A stretch of DNA of 54,807 nt from Chryseobacterium sp. (GTDB taxonomy: Bacteria; Bacteroidota; Bacteroidia; Flavobacteriales; Weeksellaceae): contig QFQW01000016.1 in assembly GCA_003248755.1 (NCBI GenBank), positions 1 through 54,807 of the forward strand. The letters are read 5' to 3'. The position numbers and the translations under genes were made by a program. Of the stretch, positions 1-8,055 are shown piece after piece. The stretch's first letter is position 1; each line of letters begins with the position of its first letter. The notes below the pieces were generated by a model that ran no database searches, was not told the DNA's origin, and saw nothing but the letters and a program-made list of their open reading frames with translations.

Positions 1-7
1 CTCCAAT

Positions 8-36
8 AAAAAAGAGTCCCGAAGGACTCCTTTTTA
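8..36 (-). terminator. Rho-independent terminator with UUCG tetraloop
   Basis: Read on the minus strand, a GAGTCC/GGACTC stem (14-19 with 24-29) closes a TTCG loop and is followed by a T run. It lies directly after the stop codon of the DUF3892 gene and ends that transcript. Confidence 0.85.
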
Positions 37-369
37 ATTAAAGCTACTAGTAACCCAACCATAATCTATAAGATGTAATAAATTATCTCTCTCGGTGCTA
101 TCAGCATTTGTTCTAAGAAACAAAGGCCTACCTTTAACCACATGAACATCTGCTCCACCGTTCCAACGTGCTGTAGTATAATTCCACAAATACGTTTTAG
201 CAGTATTACCGTTTTCCAAGAGTAAATTTACAGCCTCATTCTTAGTCATTTTTTTTGCATGACCAATAGTAAATCCTCCTTCTTTGTTTTTAGTTCTAGT
301 ATGCACAGCGTAATGAGTAATCTCGCCGTCATTATCCGTCCAAATACCGGATATTCTAAATTCTGCCAT
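34..369 (-). CDS. DUF3892 family protein
   Basis: Small soluble protein of 111 residues without signal peptide or membrane segment. The N-terminal pattern ISGIWTDNDGEITHYAVH, followed by a lysine-rich turn and a MTKNEAVNLL helix, resembles DUF3892 proteins, a family of unknown function common on mobile elements of Bacteroidota. It stands alone on the minus strand with its own UUCG terminator. Upstream, an imperfect -7-like box (CAAATATC on the plus strand, 402-409) could be its promoter. The family call is from memory of the motif; no function is claimed. Confidence 0.7.
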   Translation of the reverse strand: MAEFRISGIWTDNDGEITHYAVHTRTKNKEGGFTIGHAKKMTKNEAVNLLLENGNTAKTYLWNYTTARWNGGADVHVVKGRPLFLRTNADSTERDNLLHLIDYGWVTSSFN

Positions 370-753
370 AGTTTTAATTTAATTATTATTGATATACATG
401 ACAAATATCATGCTCTCATGGAAACCAGATTAAGTTTGTCTGAAAAAAACTAAATAACACTATAAATAAAGCCTTACTTAGAATAAATGCAAACTGCCAT
501 TTTGTCTCATTAATATTTAATAATCCAAAATCCTGTTATTTGTTTTATCAATTTTCTTCACATCCAAAACGCTCCCATTACCACTCTCACTAAGAGTATT
601 GGCACAAGTTGCACAAAGCAGTCCTGACGTCAATCACGCTGCCCGATCCATTCGCTGCGCTCCCGTGTTGGTGTTGACTTTGCGGCCTTGAAGCTTTGCG
701 CCGTGTTTGTCCAATCCTCCACAGTGGAGGGTTAACAAAAAAGGAGCTAAAAA
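370..753. other. Gene-free stretch with a GC-rich 3' half
   Basis: I see no convincing gene. Positions 370-590 are AT-rich and probably hold the promoter of the leftward DUF3892 gene. From about 600 the composition turns GC-rich, unlike a normal Bacteroidota intergenic region. The stretch ends in a palindrome and a Shine-Dalgarno before the DUF6876 gene. The short ORFs across it on the minus strand look like noise. Confidence 0.55.
716..746 (+). promoter_or_regulatory. Palindrome plus strong Shine-Dalgarno before DUF6876 gene
   Basis: CCTCCAC-A-GTGGAGG (716-730) is a perfect 7+1+7 palindrome. AAGGAG at 741-746 lies 7 bases before the ATG at 754, an ideal proteobacterial spacing that is unusual for Bacteroidota. 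The palindrome could be an operator or a leader hairpin. Confidence 0.55.
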
Positions 754-1119
754 ATGGAAAATCAAAAATTGAGAAAAGCAGATCTGGCACAATTTACAGG
801 CACAGAACAATGGTATCGTCACCCGATTGCCCGTGACATCCTCTATACTGACGGCATTCAATACTTGGCGAATACTGGCGGTGCATATTGGCTGATTGAT
901 AAAGTTGCCTTTCTGCAAACGCATCCTCGTTTCAAGAAACAGGAGTTTCAGGTTTGGACGCTCAAAGTTGATCTCGAAAAGAGCGAGGCTGTTCTGACTT
1001 GTGATGACGGAAATTATAACGTCATTTTCACCGAGAAAATTCTCTATACAGATTTTCCTCTCGACGAAATAAAAATCTACTTCACAGGTAATGTGATCTT
1101 GCTTCCAAGTGAGTATTAA
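754..1119 (+). CDS. DUF6876 family protein
   Basis: Soluble 121-residue protein. The layout (KADLAQFTG, a WYRHP motif, a TGGAYWLID segment, EFQVWTL, a TCDDGN turn, a FTDFPL motif and a C-terminal NVILLPSEY) matches my recollection of DUF6876, a family found on plasmids and integrative elements of Proteobacteria and Bacteroidota; its function is unknown. The start is set by the AAGGAG 7 bases upstream. Base composition is richer in GC than the chromosome to the right, consistent with transfer. It is a single-gene unit closed by a clear terminator. Confidence 0.75.
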   Translation: MENQKLRKADLAQFTGTEQWYRHPIARDILYTDGIQYLANTGGAYWLIDKVAFLQTHPRFKKQEFQVWTLKVDLEKSEAVLTCDDGNYNVIFTEKILYTDFPLDEIKIYFTGNVILLPSEY

Positions 1120-1124
1120 ACTAA

Positions 1125-1158
1125 AAAGCCGCTCCCTTTTGAGAGCGGCTTTATTTTT
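1125..1158 (+). terminator. Rho-independent terminator after DUF6876 gene
   Basis: Ten-base-pair stem AAAGCCGCTC (1125-1134) with GAGCGGCTTT (1143-1152), an 8-base loop and a following T run. Confidence 0.9.
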
Positions 1159-1209
1159 TACAAAATTTTGTTTTAAGTCGCACTATCAATAAAGAACAAG
1201 AAAAATGAT

Positions 1210-1217
1210 TATCTTTG
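1210..1217 (+). promoter_or_regulatory. Bacteroidota -7 box before the toxin cluster
   Basis: TATCTTTG is an exact match to the TAnnTTTG consensus, 25 bases before the ATG at 1243. I see no clear -33 TTG at the usual distance. It is the likely promoter for the 1243-5590 cluster. Confidence 0.5.
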
Positions 1218-1242
1218 GTAAAAGACAAAATTAACCAGCCAA

Positions 1243-2694
1243 ATGACAAAATTTTTATTGGTCATCTTGTGTTTCCCTTCATTTATATTCGGACAGATAC
1301 CCAATTTGCCCGATATTAAAAGCCCATCTCCGAGCGGTTTTCAAAATTATTCACAACAGAACTTTGGCAATCCTAATGTAAAATCTAATGTCCCTACTCC
1401 TCCCAGTAATTACTTAGCCAGAAGCGCATCACAAATAGAAGCGCAAAACCGCAAATCGATGCTGGAAGATTTCAGGCGCATCGAACAGGAAGAAAAGCAA
1501 AATAGGGAATTGGAAAAAGAGACCAGAGAAATACAAGAATTCAATGCTGTTTATTCCTTGCCCTCTTTGGCAGGAAAAGAAGGAACAAAAGCTTATTACG
1601 ATGCCTTTAACAAGCTCTCCGCAATGGATGCAGAAAACTATTCCCTGACAGAAGCCAATTTTATCGTTGAAAGTGCCTTTTACGGGAACAAGCAGGATTT
1701 TTCTCAATTCAAATCAGGCATAGAGAAAACCGCCAGGCAACTGCTCCAAAAAATGAAGGCGGAAAAACTGGATACAGAAGACAATACAGCCAAGAATATC
1801 GCCCTGTTCAAATATTTTTCACAAGATACCAAGCTAAAGAACGGCAGCACGGTAACAACCCATAAGGCTTACAAGTATGACTTCAACGATCCTTTCGGTT
1901 CCAAGGATTATTCCAAGATGTTTGTTTCCAAGCTTCTCAAAACAGGCTCAGGGCAATGTCATTCTATGCCCTTGTTATATCTGATGCTGGCAGAGCAAAT
2001 GAATACGGAAGCTTATCTGGCATTAGCCCCCAATCATTCATATATTCGGTTTTCCGATGACGACGGGGAATGGAAAAATATAGAATTGACCAATGGTATG
2101 TTTTCCCTGAACACCTACCTTTTGGAATCAGGCTATATTAAATCCGAAGCCCTTCAAAATAAAATCTATCTGAGCAACCTCAGCAAAAAAGAACTTTTAG
2201 CACAGGTGTTCTCTGATTTAGCAAGTGGATATATTCATAAATTTGGCTATGACGATTTTGTGGATACGGTCACGTCCAAAGCCTTGGAACTTAACCCCAA
2301 CAGTACATCGGCTTATATGCACAAAGCCAATACAAGCAAAATGCGTTTCGAGCATACCGCCAATGGGTTAGGCATCAATCCCTATGATAATAAAGATTTG
2401 CAACGCATAAAGAATTATCCCTTTGCCGTCGCCCAGCTTCGTCAGGTCAACCAGAATGTGAAAAATCTGGATCAGCTCGGCTATGAATATATGCCGCCGG
2501 AAATATATGAGGGCTGGCTGAGTTCAATGAGAAAAGAAGAAAACAGGCAGCAAAGCGAAGCCATCGCTCAAAAACTGAAAGAAGCAAATGACTTGAAAAG
2601 AAAACAGCAAGAAGCCTTGAAAAAGGCACAGGAGCAAAAACAGAAATCAAAAGACGATCCTGCTTACTTTAAAATAGACCCAAGCAAATTATAG
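1243..2694 (+). CDS. Secreted transglutaminase-fold protein with TPR-like tail
   Basis: A 483-residue protein with a signal peptide (residues 1-17, ending IFGQ). Next come a low-complexity Pro/Ser/Asn region, a charged coiled coil (about 60-100) and a domain with the order Cys239 (in GSGQCHSMP), His265 (in APNHSYI) and Glu281 (in NIELTNG). That order and spacing resemble transglutaminase-like cysteine enzymes of the SirB1/Transglut_core2 type. A helical region around residues 335-360 looks TPR-like, and the C-terminus is a Lys/Gln-rich coiled coil. It is paralogous to the next gene, three bases downstream, and is probably co-transcribed with the RHS-type toxin. Export to the periplasm or surface is inferred; peptidase, amidase or transferase activity is untested. 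Confidence 0.7.
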   Translation: MTKFLLVILCFPSFIFGQIPNLPDIKSPSPSGFQNYSQQNFGNPNVKSNVPTPPSNYLARSASQIEAQNRKSMLEDFRRIEQEEKQNRELEKETREIQEFNAVYSLPSLAGKEGTKAYYDAFNKLSAMDAENYSLTEANFIVESAFYGNKQDFSQFKSGIEKTARQLLQKMKAEKLDTEDNTAKNIALFKYFSQDTKLKNGSTVTTHKAYKYDFNDPFGSKDYSKMFVSKLLKTGSGQCHSMPLLYLMLAEQMNTEAYLALAPNHSYIRFSDDDGEWKNIELTNGMFSLNTYLLESGYIKSEALQNKIYLSNLSKKELLAQVFSDLASGYIHKFGYDDFVDTVTSKALELNPNSTSAYMHKANTSKMRFEHTANGLGINPYDNKDLQRIKNYPFAVAQLRQVNQNVKNLDQLGYEYMPPEIYEGWLSSMRKEENRQQSEAIAQKLKEANDLKRKQQEALKKAQEQKQKSKDDPAYFKIDPSKL

Positions 2695-2697
2695 TGT

Positions 2698-3798
2698 ATG
2701 ACCAAGATTAAGATATTTTCTTTCCTTCTGCTGATCCTGAATTTAGGTGCCGGGCTGAAAGCCCAAAGCAATCAGTTCTATAATGACGCTTATCAAACCA
2801 TAGATAATATGCTGAATGACAAGCAGCCTTACAGTTTTAAGGAGGCTGTTTTCAGCGTGGAAAATTCATACTACCAAGGCAAACTGGATATAGACCGCTT
2901 AAATTTTGAAATTGAATTTTTAAAGAAACTGGCTAATTCCATCATTGCCAGCAAGCGGCTCATCTATGCCGAAACCGACAAGGATAAAGTGAATAAATAC
3001 GCCGCAATTTATTCCATCATGTGCCAATCCCTGCCCGTCGTTGTAAGAGATACCGTCATACAATACAGGCCATTTACTTATGATTTTTCCGATGTCTTCG
3101 GCCATAAGGATATTACCAGCCTGTTCGTATCGAAACTGCTCATGACGAAAAAAGGTAACTGCAATTCCCTGCCCTATCTTTACAAGATACTCGCCGAGGA
3201 ATTAGGCGTAGATGCAAATCTGACCTTAGCCCCCAATCACATCTATATCAAGCATCATATAAAATCGGAAGGTTGGTTTAATACCGAACTGACAAGCGGC
3301 ATATTCCCGATGGATGCGTGGCTGATGGCGTCAGGTTATATCCATTTGGACGCGATCCAGAATGGTGTATTTATGAAAGCCCTGACCAACAAAGAAAGCT
3401 TGGCGTTGTGCCTGTTCGATTTGGCGCAGGCTTATAACAGGAGTTTCCCGAAAAATGACGGGGCATTTGTCCTGCAATGCACCAAAAGAGCCCTTCAAGT
3501 CTATCCGAACTTCTCCAAAGCCCTCATTCTGGAAGCGGAAACCCATAAAGAACAATTTGAAAACCTTATGGACAAGCAGAATTTGAAAACAAGCAATCCT
3601 GAAAATATTCAGATTGCCGTGCAGCAAAGCCCGAAAGCCAAGGAACTGTTTGACCTAATGAATAGTGAATACGGACACATCTATGATATAGGCTACCGCC
3701 AAATGCCCGAAGAAATGTATCTGGATTGGCTTGTCTCTTTAAAAACGGAAAGAAATAAATACGAGAATAAGAAATTATTGAATAAATTCAACCAATAA
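2698..3798 (+). CDS. Secreted transglutaminase-fold protein, paralogue of upstream gene
   Basis: A 366-residue protein with a signal peptide (1-22, ending LKAQ). It repeats the core of the upstream protein: Cys155 in KKGNCNSLP, His181 in APNHIYI and Glu197 in NTELTSG, followed by the same helical region (ASGYI, LALCLFDLAQAY) and a MPEEMYLDWL motif also present upstream as MPPEIYEGWL. It lacks the long N-terminal linker and the C-terminal coiled coil. Three bases separate it from the upstream stop, so the two are one operon. Conservation of all three candidate catalytic residues suggests both are active. Function is inferred from fold only. Confidence 0.7.
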   Translation: MTKIKIFSFLLLILNLGAGLKAQSNQFYNDAYQTIDNMLNDKQPYSFKEAVFSVENSYYQGKLDIDRLNFEIEFLKKLANSIIASKRLIYAETDKDKVNKYAAIYSIMCQSLPVVVRDTVIQYRPFTYDFSDVFGHKDITSLFVSKLLMTKKGNCNSLPYLYKILAEELGVDANLTLAPNHIYIKHHIKSEGWFNTELTSGIFPMDAWLMASGYIHLDAIQNGVFMKALTNKESLALCLFDLAQAYNRSFPKNDGAFVLQCTKRALQVYPNFSKALILEAETHKEQFENLMDKQNLKTSNPENIQIAVQQSPKAKELFDLMNSEYGHIYDIGYRQMPEEMYLDWLVSLKTERNKYENKKLLNKFNQ

Positions 3799-3824
3799 AC
3801 CACAGAACTAATAATCTCAAGGCT

Positions 3825-5042
3825 ATGAGAACAATTATATCTATCACTTTTATTTTGCTTGCCGTCGTGTCGCAAGCGCAAGTCATCAGTAAAGAAAAAT
3901 CCACGACGACCAAGACGATTGCAGATAAGCCCTATATCAATCCTGTTAAACTGACCAAAGAGGAAAGAAGCCGTCCCTATATGGATGAAGTCCTGAAAAC
4001 AAGGGACACCATCACGCCAGAGGAAGCAGAACGCAGGCGCAAAAACATAGCGGCCGCAAACCCCTTCAAAAAATACGGCTTCTATCCGAAGATCGCCACG
4101 CTGAGCAAAGGTAAATATCTGGAAGTCCACGATCTCGACAGCATTGTTTGTATAGGCTCGGTCAAATACAACCGAAAAACAAAGAAAATCACAGAGTTCA
4201 GGGAGATTGACCTTAGCAATCCGGATGCACAACCCTATTTAGACACAGCAGGAAGATGGCTTAGTCCTGATCCGTTGAGCGAGGAATATTCGAGCTGGTC
4301 GCCTTATCATATTGTTTATAATAATCCTATTAGCAATATAGACCCTGATGGAATGCAAATTTTTACTGATTTTAAATTACTAAAAAATGGAGAAGTTCAA
4401 CGAGTTAATCCGCTTGATGGTAGTGAAAAGAACAGTTCCGATACACTATTTGCTACCGATAAGAATGGAAATGTAGATAAAAGCAAGAGTGTTACTGTTG
4501 AAAAGGCGAATGCAAGTGATAGTTCTGTTATTAGTGATTTAAGTCAATCAAATCCTCTAACATCTAATATGTTCGGTAACCAAACATCCACATATTTTTC
4601 TGAAGGTTTTACTCAAAACATTAATGATGCCTTTAATGTTTATAGTTTTTTGAATAATAATACAAATAGTGGAATTGAGTTTTCTTTGGCAAATTATAAT
4701 GTTAATGGGCAAAATAATTATCAAATCGCTACGATGCATGATATTGATGCTTCTAAAATATTTTCAAATAAGTTTTCTCAAGACAATTTAGCTTGGTCTA
4801 TACACAACCACGATGGAAAAACTGGTTTAGATTACAAGAACATTGGTAACCAATGGAGTGCTGACAAGTCAACAATGTATGGCATTTTCCGAACAAACCA
4901 GAGTAAAGGTTTAGGTGATCCAAGGTTTTTTACTGTGAATGAAAATAACAGAATGATTGAAATTTCAAGAAAAGGAGTCAATAGAGAAAAAACCACAACT
5001 TTTAGTGTTGAGACACTAAAAAATCTTAAAAGGAATAAATGA
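3825..5042 (+). CDS. Minimal RHS-core protein with C-terminal JAB-like toxin domain
   Basis: A 405-residue protein. Signal peptide 1-19 (VSQAQ); residues 20-135 are a charged linker; residues 139-176 carry the RHS-associated core signature (DTAGRWLSPDP, YHIVYNNPI, NIDPDGM). The rest (177-405) is a toxin-like tip with HNH at 327-329, Glu285 and Asp347, an E-HxH-D order like JAB/JAMM metallopeptidases and Toxin-JAB1 tips. The SxxD part of the motif is degenerate (WSAD). There are no YD repeats, so the usual RHS shell is missing. DNA changes from GC-rich to AT-rich just after the core motif (about 4330), as expected when toxin tips are swapped. It overlaps the next gene by 4 bases (ATGA). JAB assignment is moderate; the core signature is certain. 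Confidence 0.75.
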   Translation: MRTIISITFILLAVVSQAQVISKEKSTTTKTIADKPYINPVKLTKEERSRPYMDEVLKTRDTITPEEAERRRKNIAAANPFKKYGFYPKIATLSKGKYLEVHDLDSIVCIGSVKYNRKTKKITEFREIDLSNPDAQPYLDTAGRWLSPDPLSEEYSSWSPYHIVYNNPISNIDPDGMQIFTDFKLLKNGEVQRVNPLDGSEKNSSDTLFATDKNGNVDKSKSVTVEKANASDSSVISDLSQSNPLTSNMFGNQTSTYFSEGFTQNINDAFNVYSFLNNNTNSGIEFSLANYNVNGQNNYQIATMHDIDASKIFSNKFSQDNLAWSIHNHDGKTGLDYKNIGNQWSADKSTMYGIFRTNQSKGLGDPRFFTVNENNRMIEISRKGVNREKTTTFSVETLKNLKRNK

Positions 5043-5590
5043 AAAAATTAGTTTTAATAACAATAGTAAGTTTATTTATATTTTCCTGTGATAAACAAAA
5101 AAAAGTAGAATCAGAATCTAATCTTAGTTCTTTTGAAAAAGAATTGATGCATTCTGTAAGTTATGTTTTAGATTCAACCTTTTGTAAAGGAGGAATGGAT
5201 AGAATGTTACAGATTAGACATCAAAAATACAAAGGAGACGATTATATTCAAATTGCTTCCGTATATGATTACACAACAGACTCATTATTTTATAGCACAG
5301 AATACAAAAATAATTTTGTAGTTTTCTACAATGAGCCATATTTCAAAAGTAAAATTGCTTATAACAAGACAAAAAAAGATTACTTTCTAAAAAAATATAA
5401 AAATTATAATGCAGATTATAGCAATGGAATAATATCTGAAAAAAGATGTTTCGAAATATTTCTTGTAAAAAATAATCATTTTAAAATCTTAAATCATAGT
5501 TCTTATCAATATAACAATTTGTTTGATAGTCCCCCAATAGCTCTTCCATCTATACCCCCTTCATTACCTAAAAATAAATCTGTTGAATGA
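5039..5590 (+). CDS. Lipoprotein, probable immunity protein for the JAB-like toxin
   Basis: A 183-residue protein with a lipoprotein signal (residues 1-17; LFIFSC lipobox). The mature part is rich in Tyr, Lys and Asn and has no motif I recognise; the C-terminus is Pro-rich. It starts inside the stop codon of the toxin gene, the standard position for an immunity gene, and shares the AT-rich composition of the toxin tip, not that of the two transglutaminase-type genes. A membrane-anchored immunity protein fits a toxin that acts in the periplasm or on entry through it. The role is inferred from position only. Confidence 0.65.
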   Translation: MKKLVLITIVSLFIFSCDKQKKVESESNLSSFEKELMHSVSYVLDSTFCKGGMDRMLQIRHQKYKGDDYIQIASVYDYTTDSLFYSTEYKNNFVVFYNEPYFKSKIAYNKTKKDYFLKKYKNYNADYSNGIISEKRCFEIFLVKNNHFKILNHSSYQYNNLFDSPPIALPSIPPSLPKNKSVE

Positions 5591-5671
5591 GGAAAACTCG
5601 CCTATACAAATCAGCCCCGAGTTTTCTCCCATACAACAGACGCGACAACAGCGACAAACAACCAAAATAAA

Positions 5672-5703
5672 AAAAGCAGCCCTTTTTTTGAGCTGCTTTT
5701 TAT
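5672..5703. terminator. Bidirectional terminator
   Basis: Stem AAAAGCAGC (5672-5680) with GCTGCTTTT (5692-5700), A and T runs on both sides. It ends the plus-strand toxin cluster and the minus-strand RCC1 gene. Confidence 0.85.
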
Positions 5704-5724
5704 TTCATCATTTAAATTTATGAT

Positions 5725-7086
5725 TTAGTTCTTAATCAATTTATCACTGAATGTCCCTTTGTCCGTTTCCGTAACCAAGATATAAATACCGGAAGTAAGT
5801 TTTGAAACATTGATTTCGTTATTAACCGTTTGCAAATCATATTTGCGCCCACTCTGGTCATACACCGAGACTTTAGAAACCTTTACCCCGGAAACTGTGA
5901 TTTTTGATGTTGCCGGATTAGGATAGAACTTGATATCTTTAGAAGCATTCTGCTCAATGACATTCAACGCTGTACAAGCATATTGCGTAGGTGAATTTGT
6001 TTCCCCTGTGCCATTCCCGACAAGACTGGTCGCACCCCACACCCAAAAAGTATTGTCTGTTTTTATACCACTCGATTGAAGATAACCTGCTGTTGCATTT
6101 GCCCAATTTGTATTCGTGCCGATTTGTGTTGGACTACTGTAATTCGTCGTTCCCGCACCATTCCCTAATTGCTGACTCGTATCATTACCCCAAGCCCATA
6201 AAGTGCCATCTGCACGGGTCAATAGAGCGTAAGAAGAGGTTGAGTATTTTTTAACAGATACGGTCTTCCAGTTTGAAGCCGTTCCTATCTGAACTGGCGA
6301 TGCGGCAGTGCCAATATTCAAATTAGAGCTGTTGCTCGTTCCCCAAGCCCATAATGTATTGTCATTTTTTAAAGCAAGAGACAGCTGATCGCCTGTAGCA
6401 ATTTCCTTCCAATCAGAAGCCGTCCCTACTTGGACAGGAACATCACTATTTGTTGTACTGCCAATGCCAAGCTGTCCATAGTTATTATAACCCCAAGCCC
6501 AAAGTGTGCCGCTGTTTTTAATAGCAAGTCCATGTAAGGCATTACCGTAAATATGATTCCAGTCCGTTGCAGACCCGACTTGCACCGGCACTTGGCTGAC
6601 ATAGCTTGTGCTTTGCCCGTTGCCAAGATAATAGTTGGTGTTTCCTCCCCAAGACCAAAGCGTTCCATTGGTTTTAACGGCTAATGAACCTCTGTCGCCT
6701 ACAGCCACTTCTTTCCAGTTGGTATCGGAGCCGATTTGGAGAGGTGATGTTACGCTACCGCTTGCGCCATTTCCCAATTGCCCATAGCTATCATTGCCCC
6801 ATGTCCAGAGCGTACCGTCGGTTTTGATTGCGGCTGAATGATTGTCCCCTGCTGCAATGAAAGCCCAGGTGGTCGCCGTGCTGATTTGCACAGGCGTGGT
6901 TCTGTCCGTGGTCGTGCCATCTCCAAGTTGACCCGAGCCGTTTTCTCCCCAAGCCCATAAAGTGCCATCCTGACTAATCGCAAGGAAAAAGTCTTGTCCT
7001 GCCACGATTTTTTTAAAGCATTGCGCCGACGCCGACGTCCCAATCAGTGTCATACCGACACCTAAAACGAAAAAAAATTTTCTCAT
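5725..7086 (-). CDS. T9SS-sorted RCC1-repeat surface protein
   Basis: A 453-residue protein with a signal peptide (1-21, ending SASAQ). Seven RCC1/ATS1-type repeats follow, each of the form DGTLWAWGxNxxGQLGxG...PVQIG, spanning about residues 30-370 and predicted to form a seven-bladed propeller. The last 75 residues are a type A Por/T9SS sorting domain (FYPNPATSKITVSG, VYDQSGRK, LTSGIYIL, KLIKN). It should therefore be exported across the outer membrane by T9SS and displayed or released. It is a single-gene unit, transcribed away from the XRE regulator. Its presence as cargo implies that the element is maintained in T9SS-bearing Bacteroidota. Confidence 0.9.
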   Translation of the reverse strand: MRKFFFVLGVGMTLIGTSASAQCFKKIVAGQDFFLAISQDGTLWAWGENGSGQLGDGTTTDRTTPVQISTATTWAFIAAGDNHSAAIKTDGTLWTWGNDSYGQLGNGASGSVTSPLQIGSDTNWKEVAVGDRGSLAVKTNGTLWSWGGNTNYYLGNGQSTSYVSQVPVQVGSATDWNHIYGNALHGLAIKNSGTLWAWGYNNYGQLGIGSTTNSDVPVQVGTASDWKEIATGDQLSLALKNDNTLWAWGTSNSSNLNIGTAASPVQIGTASNWKTVSVKKYSTSSYALLTRADGTLWAWGNDTSQQLGNGAGTTNYSSPTQIGTNTNWANATAGYLQSSGIKTDNTFWVWGATSLVGNGTGETNSPTQYACTALNVIEQNASKDIKFYPNPATSKITVSGVKVSKVSVYDQSGRKYDLQTVNNEINVSKLTSGIYILVTETDKGTFSDKLIKN

Positions 7087-7167
7087 AGCTATTATGATTT
7101 TTAATTATACATCTTAGCTACAAAAGACGGGAATGAATCGGGATAATGAGAAATTTACGAGAGTTAA

Positions 7168-7199
7168 TTTGTTCGTTTAATGATTATTTTGTTACTTTG
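7168..7199 (+). promoter_or_regulatory. Promoter of the XRE regulator gene
   Basis: TTTG (7168-7171), a 20-base spacer and TTACTTTG (7192-7199) match the Bacteroidota TTTG/TAnnTTTG layout with one mismatch, 25 bases before the ATG at 7225. Confidence 0.5.
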
Positions 7200-7224
7200 G
7201 TGGAAATAATTGCAATTTAAATAT

Positions 7225-7581
7225 ATGGAGACACCAAAACTAAATATTGGAGAGAATATCAAAAAATTTCGTGAACTTAAAAATATGACACGGGAAGAAA
7301 TCGCAGACCGCTTGGATTTAAGTGTAAGTGCATACGGTAAAATAGAAAGAAACGAAACTGATGTAACAGTCTCGCGTATTCAGCAAATAGCAGAGATATT
7401 ACAGATTGAAATGTCGCAGATATTGAATTTCGATGTTTCTCAAATTTTTAATATCTCCAATAACAACGTCGTACAAGCAGCAGGAGGAAAAGCTGAAAAT
7501 ATGCATTTTCATGGGGATGAGTATCGGGAGAAATATATCAAGATGCTGGAAGAGGAAGTGGAGAGGTTGAGGAATATATAA
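7225..7581 (+). CDS. XRE-family transcriptional regulator
   Basis: A 118-residue protein with an N-terminal Cro/C1-type helix-turn-helix (about residues 8-62: NIKKFRELKNMTREEIADRL, then SAYGKIERNETDVTVSRI). An Asn/Gln-rich linker follows, then a C-terminal coiled coil (YIKMLEEEVERL) that probably mediates dimerisation. The frame is open to a TTG at 7210, but the ATG at 7225 is the better start because it lies the right distance from the promoter. It sits between divergent and convergent cargo genes and probably represses itself or neighbouring cargo. Such small regulators are common on Bacteroidota elements. Confidence 0.88.
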   Translation: METPKLNIGENIKKFRELKNMTREEIADRLDLSVSAYGKIERNETDVTVSRIQQIAEILQIEMSQILNFDVSQIFNISNNNVVQAAGGKAENMHFHGDEYREKYIKMLEEEVERLRNI

Positions 7582-7599
7582 ACGAAAACAAATAAAAAA

Positions 7600-8055
7600 T
7601 CACTTTTTCTTATTAGTAAGACTATCTATTTTTTTCGTTAACTCGTAGTTTTTTAAAAACAATCGCTCTTGTGTTCTTCTCATTTCAGCTATTTCTTGAT
7701 TTTTTAAAGGGTTGTCCATTTTAGTGGCATAATATAAAATTACACCGAAAACAAAGGAAGATACTACGCCGATAATGATGCCTACACCGATTTCTTTCCA
7801 CCAATTACGTTTTGTCTTTTCAGTTATAAAGGTTGTTAATGAGGTTAACTCTTCCTTCAAAGAAGTGGAACAAGCATTTTTTATCAGCTCTTCTAATTTA
7901 TCATTATAGCTTCTATCAATAATGTCCTGAAAATCAGCCTTTAATTTATCATTTTGTTTTTGAAAAAATTTAAATCCATTAATAAAAGACTTATGCTCTT
8001 CACTTTTTAAAGCAGTAGCCTCAATCTGGTTTTTTTGTTTAGGAAGTTCGCTCAT
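7600..8055 (-). CDS. Single-pass membrane protein with coiled coils, unrecognised
   Basis: A 151-residue protein. Residues 1-85 are charged and helical (EEHKSFINGFKFFQKQNDKLK), 89-111 form one strong transmembrane helix (VGIIIGVVSSFVFGVILYY), and 115-150 form a second coiled coil. There is no signal peptide. Its start overlaps the end of the 221-residue gene upstream (8039-8704) by 17 bases, so the two are translationally linked. I do not recognise the family. Membrane tether or sensor roles are possible but not shown. Confidence 0.6.
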   Translation of the reverse strand: MSELPKQKNQIEATALKSEEHKSFINGFKFFQKQNDKLKADFQDIIDRSYNDKLEELIKNACSTSLKEELTSLTTFITEKTKRNWWKEIGVGIIIGVVSSFVFGVILYYATKMDNPLKNQEIAEMRRTQERLFLKNYELTKKIDSLTNKKK

